This document shows positions 35,148 to 44,274 of a DNA stretch of 64,000 bases, piece by piece. The position numbers were made by a program, and so were the translations under genes. Every line of letters begins with the position of its first letter. Position 1 is the stretch's first letter. Source of the DNA: Halodesulfurarchaeum formicicum (GTDB lineage Archaea > Halobacteriota > Halobacteria > Halobacteriales > Halobacteriaceae); contig NZ_CP016804.1 in assembly GCF_001886955.1 (NCBI RefSeq), forward strand, positions 868,001-932,000, read 5' to 3'. The notes beneath the pieces are model-generated. The model was not told the origin of the DNA, made no database searches, and worked only from the letters and a program-made list of their open reading frames with translations.

Positions 35148-36588
35148 TGTAGCTCTCCTCGGTTATGATTGATCCATTGTCATCACGAACTATGACTGTA
35201 TCCCCGCCGTTGTTCCAGATTGCCGATTCGGAACCCCAGTAGAGTTCGGACTCTGTGTCATCGCCGCTTCCAGTCCGAAGCGTAAGATCGGTACCCGGAT
35301 CGAGTGTAACTCCTTCCGGAACGGTGTACGTGGTCCCGACTTCATCGGTGACTGTCCAGCCGGACAGATCGAGACTTGAATCTCCTGTGTTCGAGAAAAC
35401 CACGTATTCATCATTCAGGTTTTCTCGGTCGTCGCCTTCAGCATCCGCGTGAATTGTGGCAACTGCTAGCTCTCCTGTAGAGCCGCTTCCCGACTCCGTC
35501 GTCGTAGATTCGGTTTCGCCACCATCCGCGATGATCTTCGATTCGCCGCCAGACGAGACGTCAAGCACAAACCGATCGGTCAGCGTCGAATAGGGGCCGG
35601 CTGTGGTGCCCTCTCCATCCCGAAGCTGGAGTGGCTCTGTCGGACCGTCATACTCCGTTGCGACTCGGAGATGGGTTCCATTTGAAGTCAGTTTGGTCGT
35701 ACCATGCGTCCCCGTCCAATAGGTACGAACCTCTTGGGCGGCCAGCCGCTGAAGGGTTTGCTCGTTTGGATGACCGTATTGGGAGTCGTATGCGCTGGTG
35801 ATCGTCGCGATACGAGGGTCTACTGATTCCAGGAACGATTCGGTCGAACTCGATGCACTCCCGTGATGACCTGGAACCAGTACCGTAGAATTCAGCTGCT
35901 CGCCGTACTCGTCGACGAGATACGATTCACTGTCGGATTCGGCATCACCCGGAATCAGCACACTCGTTCCGCCATGGGCGATGTGGAGGACGAGACTGTT
36001 CTCGTTTCGATCTTCGTTGTCCACGTAGCCCTCAGGTGGGCCAAGAATCTGGACGGTTGCATCCTCCAGAGGAATTGTATCGCCAGCGAAGGATTTGTAG
36101 AGAGTGACATCGTGTGCCTCGATCGCGTCCAGGTAGTCCTGATAGGTCTGCGAGGTCGAGGTAATGCCGGGATCATACACGACGCCAACCCCCTCTCCCT
36201 CGGTTTCGAGATGGTTGATTATCTCGGCATGGCCACCGATGTGGTCTGCATCCGGGTGAGAGGTCACCAGGTAGTCGATTCGCTCGATTCCAAGCTGGTC
36301 GAGCGTATTGAGCACAGTTTCACCCTCGGCTCGCCAATCACCTGAGTCAACTAAAAGGGTCTCTCCGGTTGGCCCAACTACTAGAATACTCGCTCCTTGG
36401 CCGACATTCAGAACGTAGACCGTGAGTGTTCCATTCCCTCCCGAACTTGTCAGGGTCTGTGTTTCCTCCGTCGTTGGTGCTTCAGTCGTCGGTGACTGGG
36501 TCGAGTCAGTCGCTGGCGTACCCGAGCATCCCGCGACGAGAACCATTCCTCCGACAAAGAGAACCAGAAGTATTTGGCGCCGTGACAT
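35140..36588 (-). CDS. ComEC-like metallo-beta-lactamase lipoprotein with lamin-tail domain
   Basis: 482 residues. A lipobox leader (GGMVLVAGC) anchors it outside. Residues 50-340 are a metallo-beta-lactamase fold like the detached ComEC hydrolase: LNVGQGASILVVGP, TSHPDADHIGGH as the metal motif, VLVPGHHGSASS. After a Thr/Ser linker, residues 385-482 form a lamin-tail domain (DEYVVFSNTGDSSLDLSGWTV). The ComEC nuclease degrades one DNA strand in competence; this secreted form may hydrolyse extracellular DNA or nucleotides. Confidence 0.85.
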   Translation of the reverse strand: MSRRQILLVLFVGGMVLVAGCSGTPATDSTQSPTTEAPTTEETQTLTSSGGNGTLTVYVLNVGQGASILVVGPTGETLLVDSGDWRAEGETVLNTLDQLGIERIDYLVTSHPDADHIGGHAEIINHLETEGEGVGVVYDPGITSTSQTYQDYLDAIEAHDVTLYKSFAGDTIPLEDATVQILGPPEGYVDNEDRNENSLVLHIAHGGTSVLIPGDAESDSESYLVDEYGEQLNSTVLVPGHHGSASSSTESFLESVDPRIATITSAYDSQYGHPNEQTLQRLAAQEVRTYWTGTHGTTKLTSNGTHLRVATEYDGPTEPLQLRDGEGTTAGPYSTLTDRFVLDVSSGGESKIIADGGETESTTTESGSGSTGELAVATIHADAEGDDRENLNDEYVVFSNTGDSSLDLSGWTVTDEVGTTYTVPEGVTLDPGTDLTLRTGSGDDTESELYWGSESAIWNNGGDTVIVRDDNGSIITEESYNG

Positions 36589-37117
36589 TGGACAGTCTAA
36601 ACGACGTTTGTTCTCGAGAAGGATTTACCGATTGTATAACCTGGTTAGAACTGATAAGAGCCACACATTCATTCCGACTTTCTATCACAGATAGTTGGTT
36701 CCGGTGTCTGTTATATGCCTATTGGGAATTAGATGGGAGGAAATACGCATATATCGAGACAACAGGGCAGGGCTGGGAAACGGGTGGTTGTCCAGAAGAA
36801 TATCAGAACACCGAGGCATATTTATACCAAGTTTAGGATTCGCGAGATTACTTCATACCAAAAAACCTGTGCAAAATACGAGCTCTGGATTCAGCATGGC
36901 TCCAAGAACATATCCCCATTTGAGGATTACAACAGAAACAGTGTACTCTATTCGCCTTTTGATTACGACTGTCATTCTCTCAAGGTAACAGACGCGATTC
37001 TCTAACGTTCACTTCTCCTCGCAGATGTATGGATAAAAGGTGGCCTCGGCACTCACGACTCACAATCTATCCATAGGCCTAGGTGCATCCAGTCGTAATT
37101 GTCTGTTGTGAGACACT
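36589..37117. other. AT-rich gap holding the left boundary repeat
   Basis: 529 bases with no convincing gene; the possible frames lack codon bias. It contains the left copy of the boundary repeat (36941-37055) and the ATAGGCCTAGGTG sequence (37073-37085), then the promoter region of the gene at 37118. Confidence 0.5.
36941..37055. repeat. Boundary direct repeat, left copy
   Basis: About 115 bases, from GTGTACTCTATTCG to GCCTCGGCACTCA, aligned by eye with 44443-44563 in the same orientation at roughly three matches in four, with a few gaps. Confidence 0.65.
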
Positions 37118-37651
37118 ATGAGTGATGAAGAGCCACAGCAGACCGAGTGGGAGACCGAGGTCGGATTGTCCGAAGAGACGGCCTATGTCGCGTTGTACCC
37201 CAGTCGCAAGCACGCCGAAGAGTGGATGGAAGAGGCAGAAGAGCAGGGATACGGGAGTCGGTCGAAGTATATCTACGAACTGATACAAGAGGCCCGCGCT
37301 GCCCGTCAAGAGGGGTTCCTCGCGTACAGTCAGAACGAGTCGAAGGTCGAGGAACTCCAACTGCAAGTCGAGCAGTTACAGGACGACCTCGAAAACGCGC
37401 AGAACTCCGAACCGGGTGAGATCGATATCGAACACGAGGAGTTCGTCACCGCGTTCCTCACCGACCGCTACCAGGAGTTCGAAAGCATTCTCAAGGAAGT
37501 TACTGGGAGCGGCGTCCTCACGGGAATCGTCAAAGACGCCGTCGAGGAGCAACTGTTCGACCTCGCGGAAGAGAACAAGGTCGAATACAAGCAGGGCTAC
37601 GGCTGGCGACTCGCTCACGACGACGCTGATGCGGAGGTGGTTGAGGCATGA
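37118..37651 (+). CDS. Coiled-coil protein preceding integrase
   Basis: 177 residues. An N-terminal ribbon-like region with SRKHAEEWMEEAEEQGYGSRSKYIYELIQEA resembles a DNA-binding RHH-type fold; a coiled coil (VEELQLQVEQLQDDLENA) follows, then a helical C-terminal domain. It overlaps the integrase gene by 4 bases, so it may be a recombination-directionality or accessory factor. Confidence 0.65.
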   Translation: MSDEEPQQTEWETEVGLSEETAYVALYPSRKHAEEWMEEAEEQGYGSRSKYIYELIQEARAARQEGFLAYSQNESKVEELQLQVEQLQDDLENAQNSEPGEIDIEHEEFVTAFLTDRYQEFESILKEVTGSGVLTGIVKDAVEEQLFDLAEENKVEYKQGYGWRLAHDDADAEVVEA

Positions 37652-38595
37652 CGGGCACGACCCGCGAGAAGATTTACGAGAACGAGCACGACGCGGTCAA
37701 CGACTTCATCGAACGTAAGCAGGCGATGGGTCGCAGTCGTCGAACGCTCAACGCCTACTCCCGAACGCTGAAATCGTTCTTTCACGAGGAGTTCCCCGAC
37801 CTCGCGCCCGAAGATGTCGAGGTGCGCCACATCGAGGACTACGTCGGGAAGCTCGCTGCTCGTGACCTCTCGCAGAACACGAAGCGTAGATACCTCGAAT
37901 CGCTGTCGTCGTTCTACGGGTGGACGATGAAGCGCACGCGGTTCGAGAATATCACCGGCAATCCCGCAGCGGTCGTCCTCGAAGAAATCCCGCAGAAGTA
38001 CCGCGAGCGTCCCGATTGTGCGACGTGGGAGAGCGCGAAGAAAATCGTCCACAACATCGCCGACCCGCGGAACAAGGCAATCGCCGTCATTCTCGCAAAG
38101 ACGGGTTGCCGGATTCGTGAGGCACTCGAAATCGAACAGGATGACCTGATGCTCGACGACGGATTCATTCGTCTGCGAGAGCGCAAGGGTGGGAGTCAGA
38201 CGGTCGTCCCTGTGGACGAGGAAGTGAAACACGCCATCAAGCGGTATCGCCTCGTTCGCCCGGACAACGACTCCGAGTACCTGTTCCTGAGCATCCAGGG
38301 CAATCGTGTCCAGACGACACAGGTGCAGCGGGCTGTTCGTGACGCTGCGGTCAGGGCAGGCGTGATGGAAGAAGGCGAGACGCGCTTTCACCGCAAGTTC
38401 ACGCCTCACACGTTCCGGACGGTATTCACGACCCTAATGCGTCAAGAGGAGATGAGTGACCACATCTTGCAGTACATCAGAGGTGACGCCAATAACCGAA
38501 CCATGGACGTGTATACTCGTGTCTCGCGGGACGAGGCAAGGCAGGAATATCTTGAGTGTATCAAGTCTCTCGGTTTGTCTGTCAGTCGACGGTGA
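37648..38595 (+). CDS. Tyrosine recombinase / integrase (second)
   Basis: 315 residues. N-terminal core-binding domain (DAVNDFIERKQAMGRSRRTLNAYSRTLKSFF), catalytic R in LAKTGCRIREAL, HxxR in TPHTFRTVF, Tyr in TMDVYTRVSR. It is not closely similar to the integrase at 31294. It lies at the left end of the cluster bounded by the direct repeats, close to the left repeat, as expected if it moves the cluster. Confidence 0.9.
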   Translation: MTGTTREKIYENEHDAVNDFIERKQAMGRSRRTLNAYSRTLKSFFHEEFPDLAPEDVEVRHIEDYVGKLAARDLSQNTKRRYLESLSSFYGWTMKRTRFENITGNPAAVVLEEIPQKYRERPDCATWESAKKIVHNIADPRNKAIAVILAKTGCRIREALEIEQDDLMLDDGFIRLRERKGGSQTVVPVDEEVKHAIKRYRLVRPDNDSEYLFLSIQGNRVQTTQVQRAVRDAAVRAGVMEEGETRFHRKFTPHTFRTVFTTLMRQEEMSDHILQYIRGDANNRTMDVYTRVSRDEARQEYLECIKSLGLSVSRR

Positions 38596-38604
38596 GGAGA
38601 TCCG

Positions 38605-39096
38605 TCACTTCGTTCTGCAACTCTGTTCGTCCGGCAGCAGCTCCCCGACCGTCGCCGCGAACACCTCCTCGCTATTGACTACGCCGCGGATGAGCGTGTC
38701 CCCGGTCCCAAACGCCGCTACGAGCTCGCGACAATCACCGCACACCGACACCGGCTCCTCCTCTGACACGACAGTCCCCTCGATGATACTGCCGGCACCG
38801 TCCGACAGCGCCGTTTTCACCGCTAGCTCCAGCTCGTGGCTGGTCTGCCGCTGGTCCGGCGTCTCGATCCGGGCCGCTGCATAGATCGCACCACCTGCTG
38901 TCAACACCGCAGCACCGCGGTCCGGGCCGTCGCCGACAGTGTTCGGGGCGACATCCTCGGCCGCCTCCAGCAGTTTCTCCGCACGGCTCTCGCTCTCATC
39001 GGTCAGCGGGATACCGAGATCGTCCAGCGACAGCCGCCGGACCTTCCCCACAGACCGGATACGATTCTGGTCGCCGAGTCGACTCTGGTCACTCAT
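38605..39096 (-). CDS. Cytidine-deaminase-like protein with altered active site
   Basis: 163 residues. The core GAAVLTAGGAIYAAARIET...SVCGDCRELVAAFG aligns with cytidine deaminases (VGAALLT...IENAS, then PCGxCRQ). The zinc-binding Cys pair is C119/C122. The first motif, normally [C/H]-A-E, reads SHELEL (H87, E88, E90), so the usual spacing of ligand and catalytic Glu is lost. It could deaminate a (deoxy)cytidine nucleotide, another base, or be inactive. Last gene of a five-gene operon; overlaps the previous one by 8 bases. Confidence 0.7.
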   Translation of the reverse strand: MSDQSRLGDQNRIRSVGKVRRLSLDDLGIPLTDESESRAEKLLEAAEDVAPNTVGDGPDRGAAVLTAGGAIYAAARIETPDQRQTSHELELAVKTALSDGAGSIIEGTVVSEEEPVSVCGDCRELVAAFGTGDTLIRGVVNSEEVFAATVGELLPDEQSCRTK

Positions 39097-39691
39097 GCTC
39101 TCTGAAATCTTCTGAACCGAGGTCTACCGCGCCCATCTCGTACAGGTGCTGGAACTCGTCCGACGCACGCCCGTAATAAAACTCCTCGCAGAACGCATCG
39201 ACCAGTGTGTTCCCGTCCGGTGCGTGGGCGCTGAACGTGTAGTCTCGGAATAGGAACCCGGCCAACGCCTCAACCGGGATCCGCGTACTATTGCAGAAAT
39301 GGGTACATGCCGGTATCCAATGTTCATCGACAAGCGACCACGTTGCCCCGTGTCCTGATCCGTCGACGTTCGCCACATCCCGGAGCGGAGAGGTGTCGCG
39401 CAGGGAGGATGGCGCGTACGTCCCGGCGACGTTCTCATTGAACCGGAGCGTCGGCCAGTTCGGGTCATCTGCCTCTTTGAACGGGACAAAGTACGGCTTA
39501 TCGCCGTCAGCAACACGAAAAAACGCGTCGAAGAACTCGTTGTACTCGAACTCCAGGCCCGTCGTCCGCCCCTCCTGTCCAGCTTCGCGGACCAAGCACA
39601 AGTACCCCGGGAAGTGGCGGTGGACTGGTAGCTCCACCAGCTCGTCGATGCAGTCGCGGACCGCCTCTTCGGTCAATACGTATTCTGTCAT
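39089..39691 (-). CDS. Unknown protein of the methyltransferase/GHKL cluster, 200 residues
   Basis: Starts MTEYVLTEEAVRDCIDELVE. Alpha/beta, soluble, with conserved-looking blocks (GLEFEYNEFFDAFFRVADG, GATWSLVDEHWIPACTHFC, LFRDYTFSAHAPDGNTLVDAF). No nuclease or other motif I can name with confidence. It follows the methyltransferase gene by 15 bases and overlaps the deaminase-like gene, so it belongs to the operon. A restriction or effector subunit is possible by position only. Confidence 0.6.
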   Translation of the reverse strand: MTEYVLTEEAVRDCIDELVELPVHRHFPGYLCLVREAGQEGRTTGLEFEYNEFFDAFFRVADGDKPYFVPFKEADDPNWPTLRFNENVAGTYAPSSLRDTSPLRDVANVDGSGHGATWSLVDEHWIPACTHFCNSTRIPVEALAGFLFRDYTFSAHAPDGNTLVDAFCEEFYYGRASDEFQHLYEMGAVDLGSEDFREHE

Positions 39692-39706
39692 GGTCTCATG
39701 GGATGA

Positions 39707-41254
39707 CTATCCATCGAAGTGGGAGTCGTCTAGGTCCACGCCGACGGCCCGGTAACCGAGCTCGTCCGCGGCTTCGAGCGTGGTCCCAGACCCCGCAAAC
39801 GGGTCCATCACGAGGCCCGGTAGCTTGTCGACCTCGCAGTCGCAGTCCGTCCATCCCTTTGTCGTCGGCTTCGGGAACGTGAACTCCCGGAAATACCCGC
39901 CGAGGACCTTCTTCGCGTTGTCAGCCAGCTCCTGCACGTCCTCGGCGTTCCGACCGGCGCCGTCCTGGAATTCCTTCGCCTTCCCGGCATCGGAGATGCC
40001 GACCTTCTGGATCGCGTTGAGGTGCTTCTTCTCCAGCTGAACATCATCGATGGCCTCCTCGGCAGCACGTTCCGAATCGTACACCTCCTCGCTCTCCGTG
40101 ATGGTGTCGTCACCGGAGGTCAGTCGCCAGCGGTACTCGCCGTCCTCGTCTTCGTACGCCTCGAAGTTATCCCGGTTTTTGGCCACCTTGTAGATCTCCA
40201 GCGCCCGCCTGGCCTGTGTCCGGGACGTGTCGAGGTTGATCGGGTCGCGCTCCAGCTCCCGGTCGGCGGTGTGGCCGCACTCCGGACAGACGGCTGGCGG
40301 GCAGGCGAGCGTGATAATCCGGCGGACGAGGTCGGTCGGGAACGGCGCCAGGTGGTCGCCGGTGTTCCGGTCGTGCGCGATCTCCCAGACATCGCCACCG
40401 TTCGATCCATTGCCGTACGCCTTCGAGTACCCGTACAGGTCGTAGAAGTAGTCGTGATCGTTGGTCAGATGGAAGATGGCTTCATGTCGGTTCGCCAGTC
40501 GATCCTTCGCTGAAGACGGGATACCGTTCTTTTTCTCCCAGACGATCTCGTTCCGGATGGTCCAGCCGTCGTTCCGAGCTTCCTGCACGAACATCCCCGG
40601 GATGCCGGTGATGCTGCGGCGCTTGTACGTATCCCCGACGTTCAGGAAGATCGAGCCGCCCGGCCGGAGGAACTCCCGCCACTTGTCGAGCGCGGCCACG
40701 AGGTCCTCGACGTACTCCTGTGCCGAGTCCTCCTGTCCCAGCTGGTCCTCGACCCCGTAGTCACGTTTCTGCCAGTACGGTGGCGACGTGATGATCAGAT
40801 CAACGCTGTTCGGTGCGACATCGATCGCGTGCTCGTGGTCAGCGTCTACGTCCGGCTCGATCTTGGTCGCGTCCGCCTGGTGGACGGTAAGTTCCGCGCC
40901 GTCCGGTTTTGTTCCGATCGGTCCCTGCGCCGTCTTCAGTTCATCGAGAGACGGTGGCTCCCGCCGGAGTTCATCGAAGAACTCCTGCAGCTCCTCCAGT
41001 AACCCCTTCGCCTGCTCGGGGTGCTCCTGGAATACTGACTCGATATCATGGACGTCGGATGCACTAGAGACTGACCCCTCGAACCCGCCCAGCTGCATCT
41101 GCTTCTCGATAAGCGCCTTCCGGTCGCCAAGAAGGTTCTCGGATAAAATGTCGCTGAGAGCGTCAATCTCGTCATCAAGGTCGCGTTCCGCTAGTGCCTC
41201 GCTAACCACATCATCGTAGGAAAGTGAAGAGTCGCCAGATGCATCATCACTCAT
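39707..41254 (-). CDS. DNA methyltransferase (amino-methyltransferase, SPPYW type)
   Basis: 515 residues. After an acidic helical N-terminal extension of about 130 residues comes catalytic motif IV (LIITSPPYWQKRDYG), a target-recognition region, then the SAM motif DPFAGSGTTLEAADELG near the C-terminus: the beta-class order. The SPPYW motif suggests N4-cytosine or N6-adenine methylation. A Cys cluster (CPECGHT ... DCDCE) brackets an insert with GAGRNAEDVQELADNAKKV, shared with the methyltransferase at 48158. Third gene of the GHKL operon. Confidence 0.88.
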   Translation of the reverse strand: MSDDASGDSSLSYDDVVSEALAERDLDDEIDALSDILSENLLGDRKALIEKQMQLGGFEGSVSSASDVHDIESVFQEHPEQAKGLLEELQEFFDELRREPPSLDELKTAQGPIGTKPDGAELTVHQADATKIEPDVDADHEHAIDVAPNSVDLIITSPPYWQKRDYGVEDQLGQEDSAQEYVEDLVAALDKWREFLRPGGSIFLNVGDTYKRRSITGIPGMFVQEARNDGWTIRNEIVWEKKNGIPSSAKDRLANRHEAIFHLTNDHDYFYDLYGYSKAYGNGSNGGDVWEIAHDRNTGDHLAPFPTDLVRRIITLACPPAVCPECGHTADRELERDPINLDTSRTQARRALEIYKVAKNRDNFEAYEDEDGEYRWRLTSGDDTITESEEVYDSERAAEEAIDDVQLEKKHLNAIQKVGISDAGKAKEFQDGAGRNAEDVQELADNAKKVLGGYFREFTFPKPTTKGWTDCDCEVDKLPGLVMDPFAGSGTTLEAADELGYRAVGVDLDDSHFDG

Positions 41255-41407
41255 TGTATAATCCTGGGTCCGTCCTCGTACTTAGTGACTTCGACATTCC
41301 GTTCGACGAAGCGAGGCGACATAATGGTTTTGCCGCCACGGGGCCAGTCGACGACCCACTCGACGAAGCAAGCCGATACGTTGACTCGTGGCGGTCCTGG
41401 CATCCGT

Positions 41408-42151
41408 CTATCCTTCTTGCTCTTTGAGCGCTGCCTCTATCTGGGCGTCTTCTGGTATGTTCTCGTCGTTGACCCGACACAGATGGTACGCGTGCCTTAC
41501 GAACTTCACCTTCGAGCTTGGGTCCTCGTACGTTGGGAAGCGGCGGTTGACCTGCGCCGCCACCTCGTCCAGTTCTGGGTTCGGCTTCACGTCCTTCCAG
41601 ACACGGATCTCCCGGTTCATCGGGACGAACCCGACTTGCTGCGCGTTCTCCAACACGCTCCGGGCATCCTCAACGGAGTCGGCGTTGTACTTCAGCTTCC
41701 CGAGCATCGTGACGCGGCCGGTCTCGGGTAGATCCCGGTCGGGAAACAGCTCGTAGATGTTGTTCGCGGTGAGGAGCGTATCACCATCGACATCGTCACG
41801 CGGGATGAGCTCACCGAGCGCCTGGTGTGAATCGTGTTTCAGTTCGCTCACCACGTCCCGTTCGTGAAGGAGTCGTCCGACCTCCCAATGCCACTCAACG
41901 CTCCCCAGTTCGTATTCCTCCGAGATATCATCGACCGCGATCAGGAAGTCGCCGAAGACGTCCGTGAACTCGATACGGGCTTCGTTCTCTTCCTCGCTCT
42001 CGTCGTAGAAATCTTTGCTCCGGTTCAGCGCGAGCTGCTTCTCGGTGTCTCTCCGGACGCGGCGTTCAACGATCTTTACCTCCCAGACTTCCTCTTCGGC
42101 CACCTTGTCGTAGACGAACGAGATGAGTTCGGTGGTGTCCTTTGTGCTCAT
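41408..42151 (-). CDS. Unknown protein of the GHKL cluster, 247 residues
   Basis: Mostly helical and charged. The stretch EYELGSVEWHWEVGRLLHERDVVSEL loosely recalls the N-terminus of DUF1016/YhcG proteins (YWxIGR), but too weakly to assign. A second part (TANNIYELFPDRDLPETGRVTMLGKL, then PNPELDEVAAQVNRRF) is unrecognised. Sits 65 bases after the GHKL ATPase and 153 bases before the methyltransferase. Confidence 0.6.
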   Translation of the reverse strand: MSTKDTTELISFVYDKVAEEEVWEVKIVERRVRRDTEKQLALNRSKDFYDESEEENEARIEFTDVFGDFLIAVDDISEEYELGSVEWHWEVGRLLHERDVVSELKHDSHQALGELIPRDDVDGDTLLTANNIYELFPDRDLPETGRVTMLGKLKYNADSVEDARSVLENAQQVGFVPMNREIRVWKDVKPNPELDEVAAQVNRRFPTYEDPSSKVKFVRHAYHLCRVNDENIPEDAQIEAALKEQEG

Positions 42152-42216
42152 GATGTGGGGGTGTTCCTCCAGTGGTTATGCATCGGTTCGCTACCGACGA
42201 AGTTAGTCATTAGCTT

Positions 42217-44274
42217 CTACCCGACGACGATCTCCTCGACGTGGCTCTCCAGTTCGGCGTAGATCTCCTCATGCTCCTGCCGGATGTCAAACGCCTCGTC
42301 TAGCAGGTCGTTCCGTGTGTCGGCGTCCTCGGCGGCTTCCTCCAGCTGGACGAATTTTAGTTCCTCGATGATGGCGCGGGCGATCTTCTTAGACCCGAAC
42401 TCCTGGTGCTGTTCCTTCCGTTGCTCCTCGCGGCTCGCGGTCTCGTAGATCTCCCGCCACTTCGGGTGCGCCTTGTTCAGGTTCACTGTGAACCCACCGC
42501 CGCCCTCGACGAACGCCTCGGCGAAGATGTGGCTGTCCTGGTCGGCGATCTCGTTGATCTCCTTGAAAATGGTCGCGGACTCGTTCGAGTCCCCGTCTTC
42601 GCCGGTGTCGTCGCCGTCACCGTCGCTGTCGCCGCCGGGGCCGCTGCCCCCCTGGCCGTTACCCTGCGGCGGCTGGTTCCCGCGGGGCTCGACGTCGACC
42701 GGCAGGATGCTCAGGCCCTCGTCGATGACGTCGTCGTCGGTCGGCGTCCAGTCCGCGGGGTCGGTGTCTTCCGGGACGCCGGAGATGGAGGCCGTGATAT
42801 GGTACCAGCCCGGCGTCTCGGCCTCCCAAGTGAAGTCGGCGGTCTGGATCTCGTCCGGGATGGCCGAGACCGGTATCTCGTCGTCCAGATGCAGGGCCGT
42901 GTCGAGTTCATCGCCCCGGACGGTGATGTCATGGATGACGTACTCGTCGACGCTGGGCGTCTCGGGCGGGTACACGCGCGTCTCGATGGGGATGTCGCCA
43001 ACTGACTCGGGGTACTCCTCCGGGTTCAGCTTGAGCAGCGAGCCGTCGTCGTCGGACCGTAGCTGGTCCTCGCTGCCGCCCTCGTCGATGGTGAGTGCGC
43101 CGTGCTCTGCGAGGTTGACGAAGTCTTGGAAGTACTCGTCGTTCAGGCTGTCGACGGCCTGGTTGACGGTGTCGCGCAGGAGCCGGTTGATTTCCTGTTC
43201 GTCGGAGGCGCTCTCCTCCGCGAAGTGGTTGGCGTGGACCTGCTGGGTGACGCTCCGAAGACCAGTCTGCCGGTTCCGGATGTTGAGCTTCTGGTGGGAC
43301 GGGTCTTCGAGTTCGGCGCAGTCATCGATCCGACACCAGGCGATCATCTCCGGGTCGTCGTTGTAGATGGAGGAGACGTGCGGTTCGTAGCTGTCGACCA
43401 TCATGACCGGGCCGTCGAAGTAGTCGTTACCCTTGAAGAAAGCGATGCCGTCCCAGGGGTAGTCGCCGGCAGCCCGGCCGAACACGACGTCCTTGAGGAC
43501 GTACTTGTCGTCGCCGATGGTGAACTCATGCTCATCGATCCGCTTCAGTTCCTCGTCCATCAGTTCGTCGAGCGTCGGGAAGTCCGGCGTATGGCGCTGG
43601 ACTTCGCCGTCCTCCTCCACGAGGTAGACGAACTCGACGTCGTCGCGGCTGAACAACGGCGTGAACAGCTCGGCCAGCACGCGTTCGACCTCATCCCAGT
43701 CGGAGAGCGTGTCGAGCGCGCTCTGTTCGAGGCCGACCAACTTCAGCAGCGTCCCCTCCGGGCCGGCGAGTTGCGGCGCGTCCTGGATGACGTCCTCCTC
43801 GGGGTCGTCCGCGATCTCCCGGGGCGGCACGGGCTCGGGGAGTGTGGTGCCGTCCTCCGGAAAGAGGATGGTGGCGAGGCGCTCGCCGTCAGTGTTCAGC
43901 GTCTCGATGTACAGCTTCTCGGTACTGGCAGCGACGGCGAACAGGCCGCGGCCCTCGGACCCAACGTTCCCGCCACCGGACTTCTGGGACGAGGTGGTGT
44001 CGATCTCGGGGACGACATCGGCCATCACCTCGCGGGACATGCCGCCGGCGTTGTCGGTAATCTCCGCGTACCGTTCGTCGACGTTGACGCGGAACGTGAT
44101 GCGCAGCGTCCGCCCCTCATCGAGCGTACCTGCGTCCATCTGGTTGGCGTACTCGTCCTGCGAGTTCTGAATCGGCTCAACGATGGTCGGTGGGCGGCTA
44201 ACGTCGTAGTTGTCGCGGATGTGTTCGATGAGACGAGGCGTGTTGGTACGGATATCAGTTCGTTCGAGGGACAT
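42217..44274 (-). CDS. GHKL (Hsp90/MutL/MORC-like) ATPase
   Basis: 685 residues from ATG 44274. N-terminal Bergerat ATPase: N-box EPIQNSQDEYA (E33, N37, D40), DNAGGMS (D74-G78) and the lid GGNVGSEGRGLFAVAAS (103-117). A transducer-like region follows, then a beta-rich domain (450-545), a Gly/Asp-rich linker (about 550-580, GGSGPGGDSDGDGDD) and a helical C-terminal domain. Start was chosen because upstream in-frame codons are AT-rich and unrelated. GHKL ATPases of this kind occur in prokaryotic restriction-like systems as ATP-driven DNA clamps. First gene of the five-gene operon. Confidence 0.82.
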   Translation of the reverse strand: MSLERTDIRTNTPRLIEHIRDNYDVSRPPTIVEPIQNSQDEYANQMDAGTLDEGRTLRITFRVNVDERYAEITDNAGGMSREVMADVVPEIDTTSSQKSGGGNVGSEGRGLFAVAASTEKLYIETLNTDGERLATILFPEDGTTLPEPVPPREIADDPEEDVIQDAPQLAGPEGTLLKLVGLEQSALDTLSDWDEVERVLAELFTPLFSRDDVEFVYLVEEDGEVQRHTPDFPTLDELMDEELKRIDEHEFTIGDDKYVLKDVVFGRAAGDYPWDGIAFFKGNDYFDGPVMMVDSYEPHVSSIYNDDPEMIAWCRIDDCAELEDPSHQKLNIRNRQTGLRSVTQQVHANHFAEESASDEQEINRLLRDTVNQAVDSLNDEYFQDFVNLAEHGALTIDEGGSEDQLRSDDDGSLLKLNPEEYPESVGDIPIETRVYPPETPSVDEYVIHDITVRGDELDTALHLDDEIPVSAIPDEIQTADFTWEAETPGWYHITASISGVPEDTDPADWTPTDDDVIDEGLSILPVDVEPRGNQPPQGNGQGGSGPGGDSDGDGDDTGEDGDSNESATIFKEINEIADQDSHIFAEAFVEGGGGFTVNLNKAHPKWREIYETASREEQRKEQHQEFGSKKIARAIIEELKFVQLEEAAEDADTRNDLLDEAFDIRQEHEEIYAELESHVEEIVVG

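Noticed and set aside
36733-37005. 90-residue plus-strand frame in the AT-rich gap
   Set aside because: No codon bias, no promoter, and it runs into the boundary repeat.
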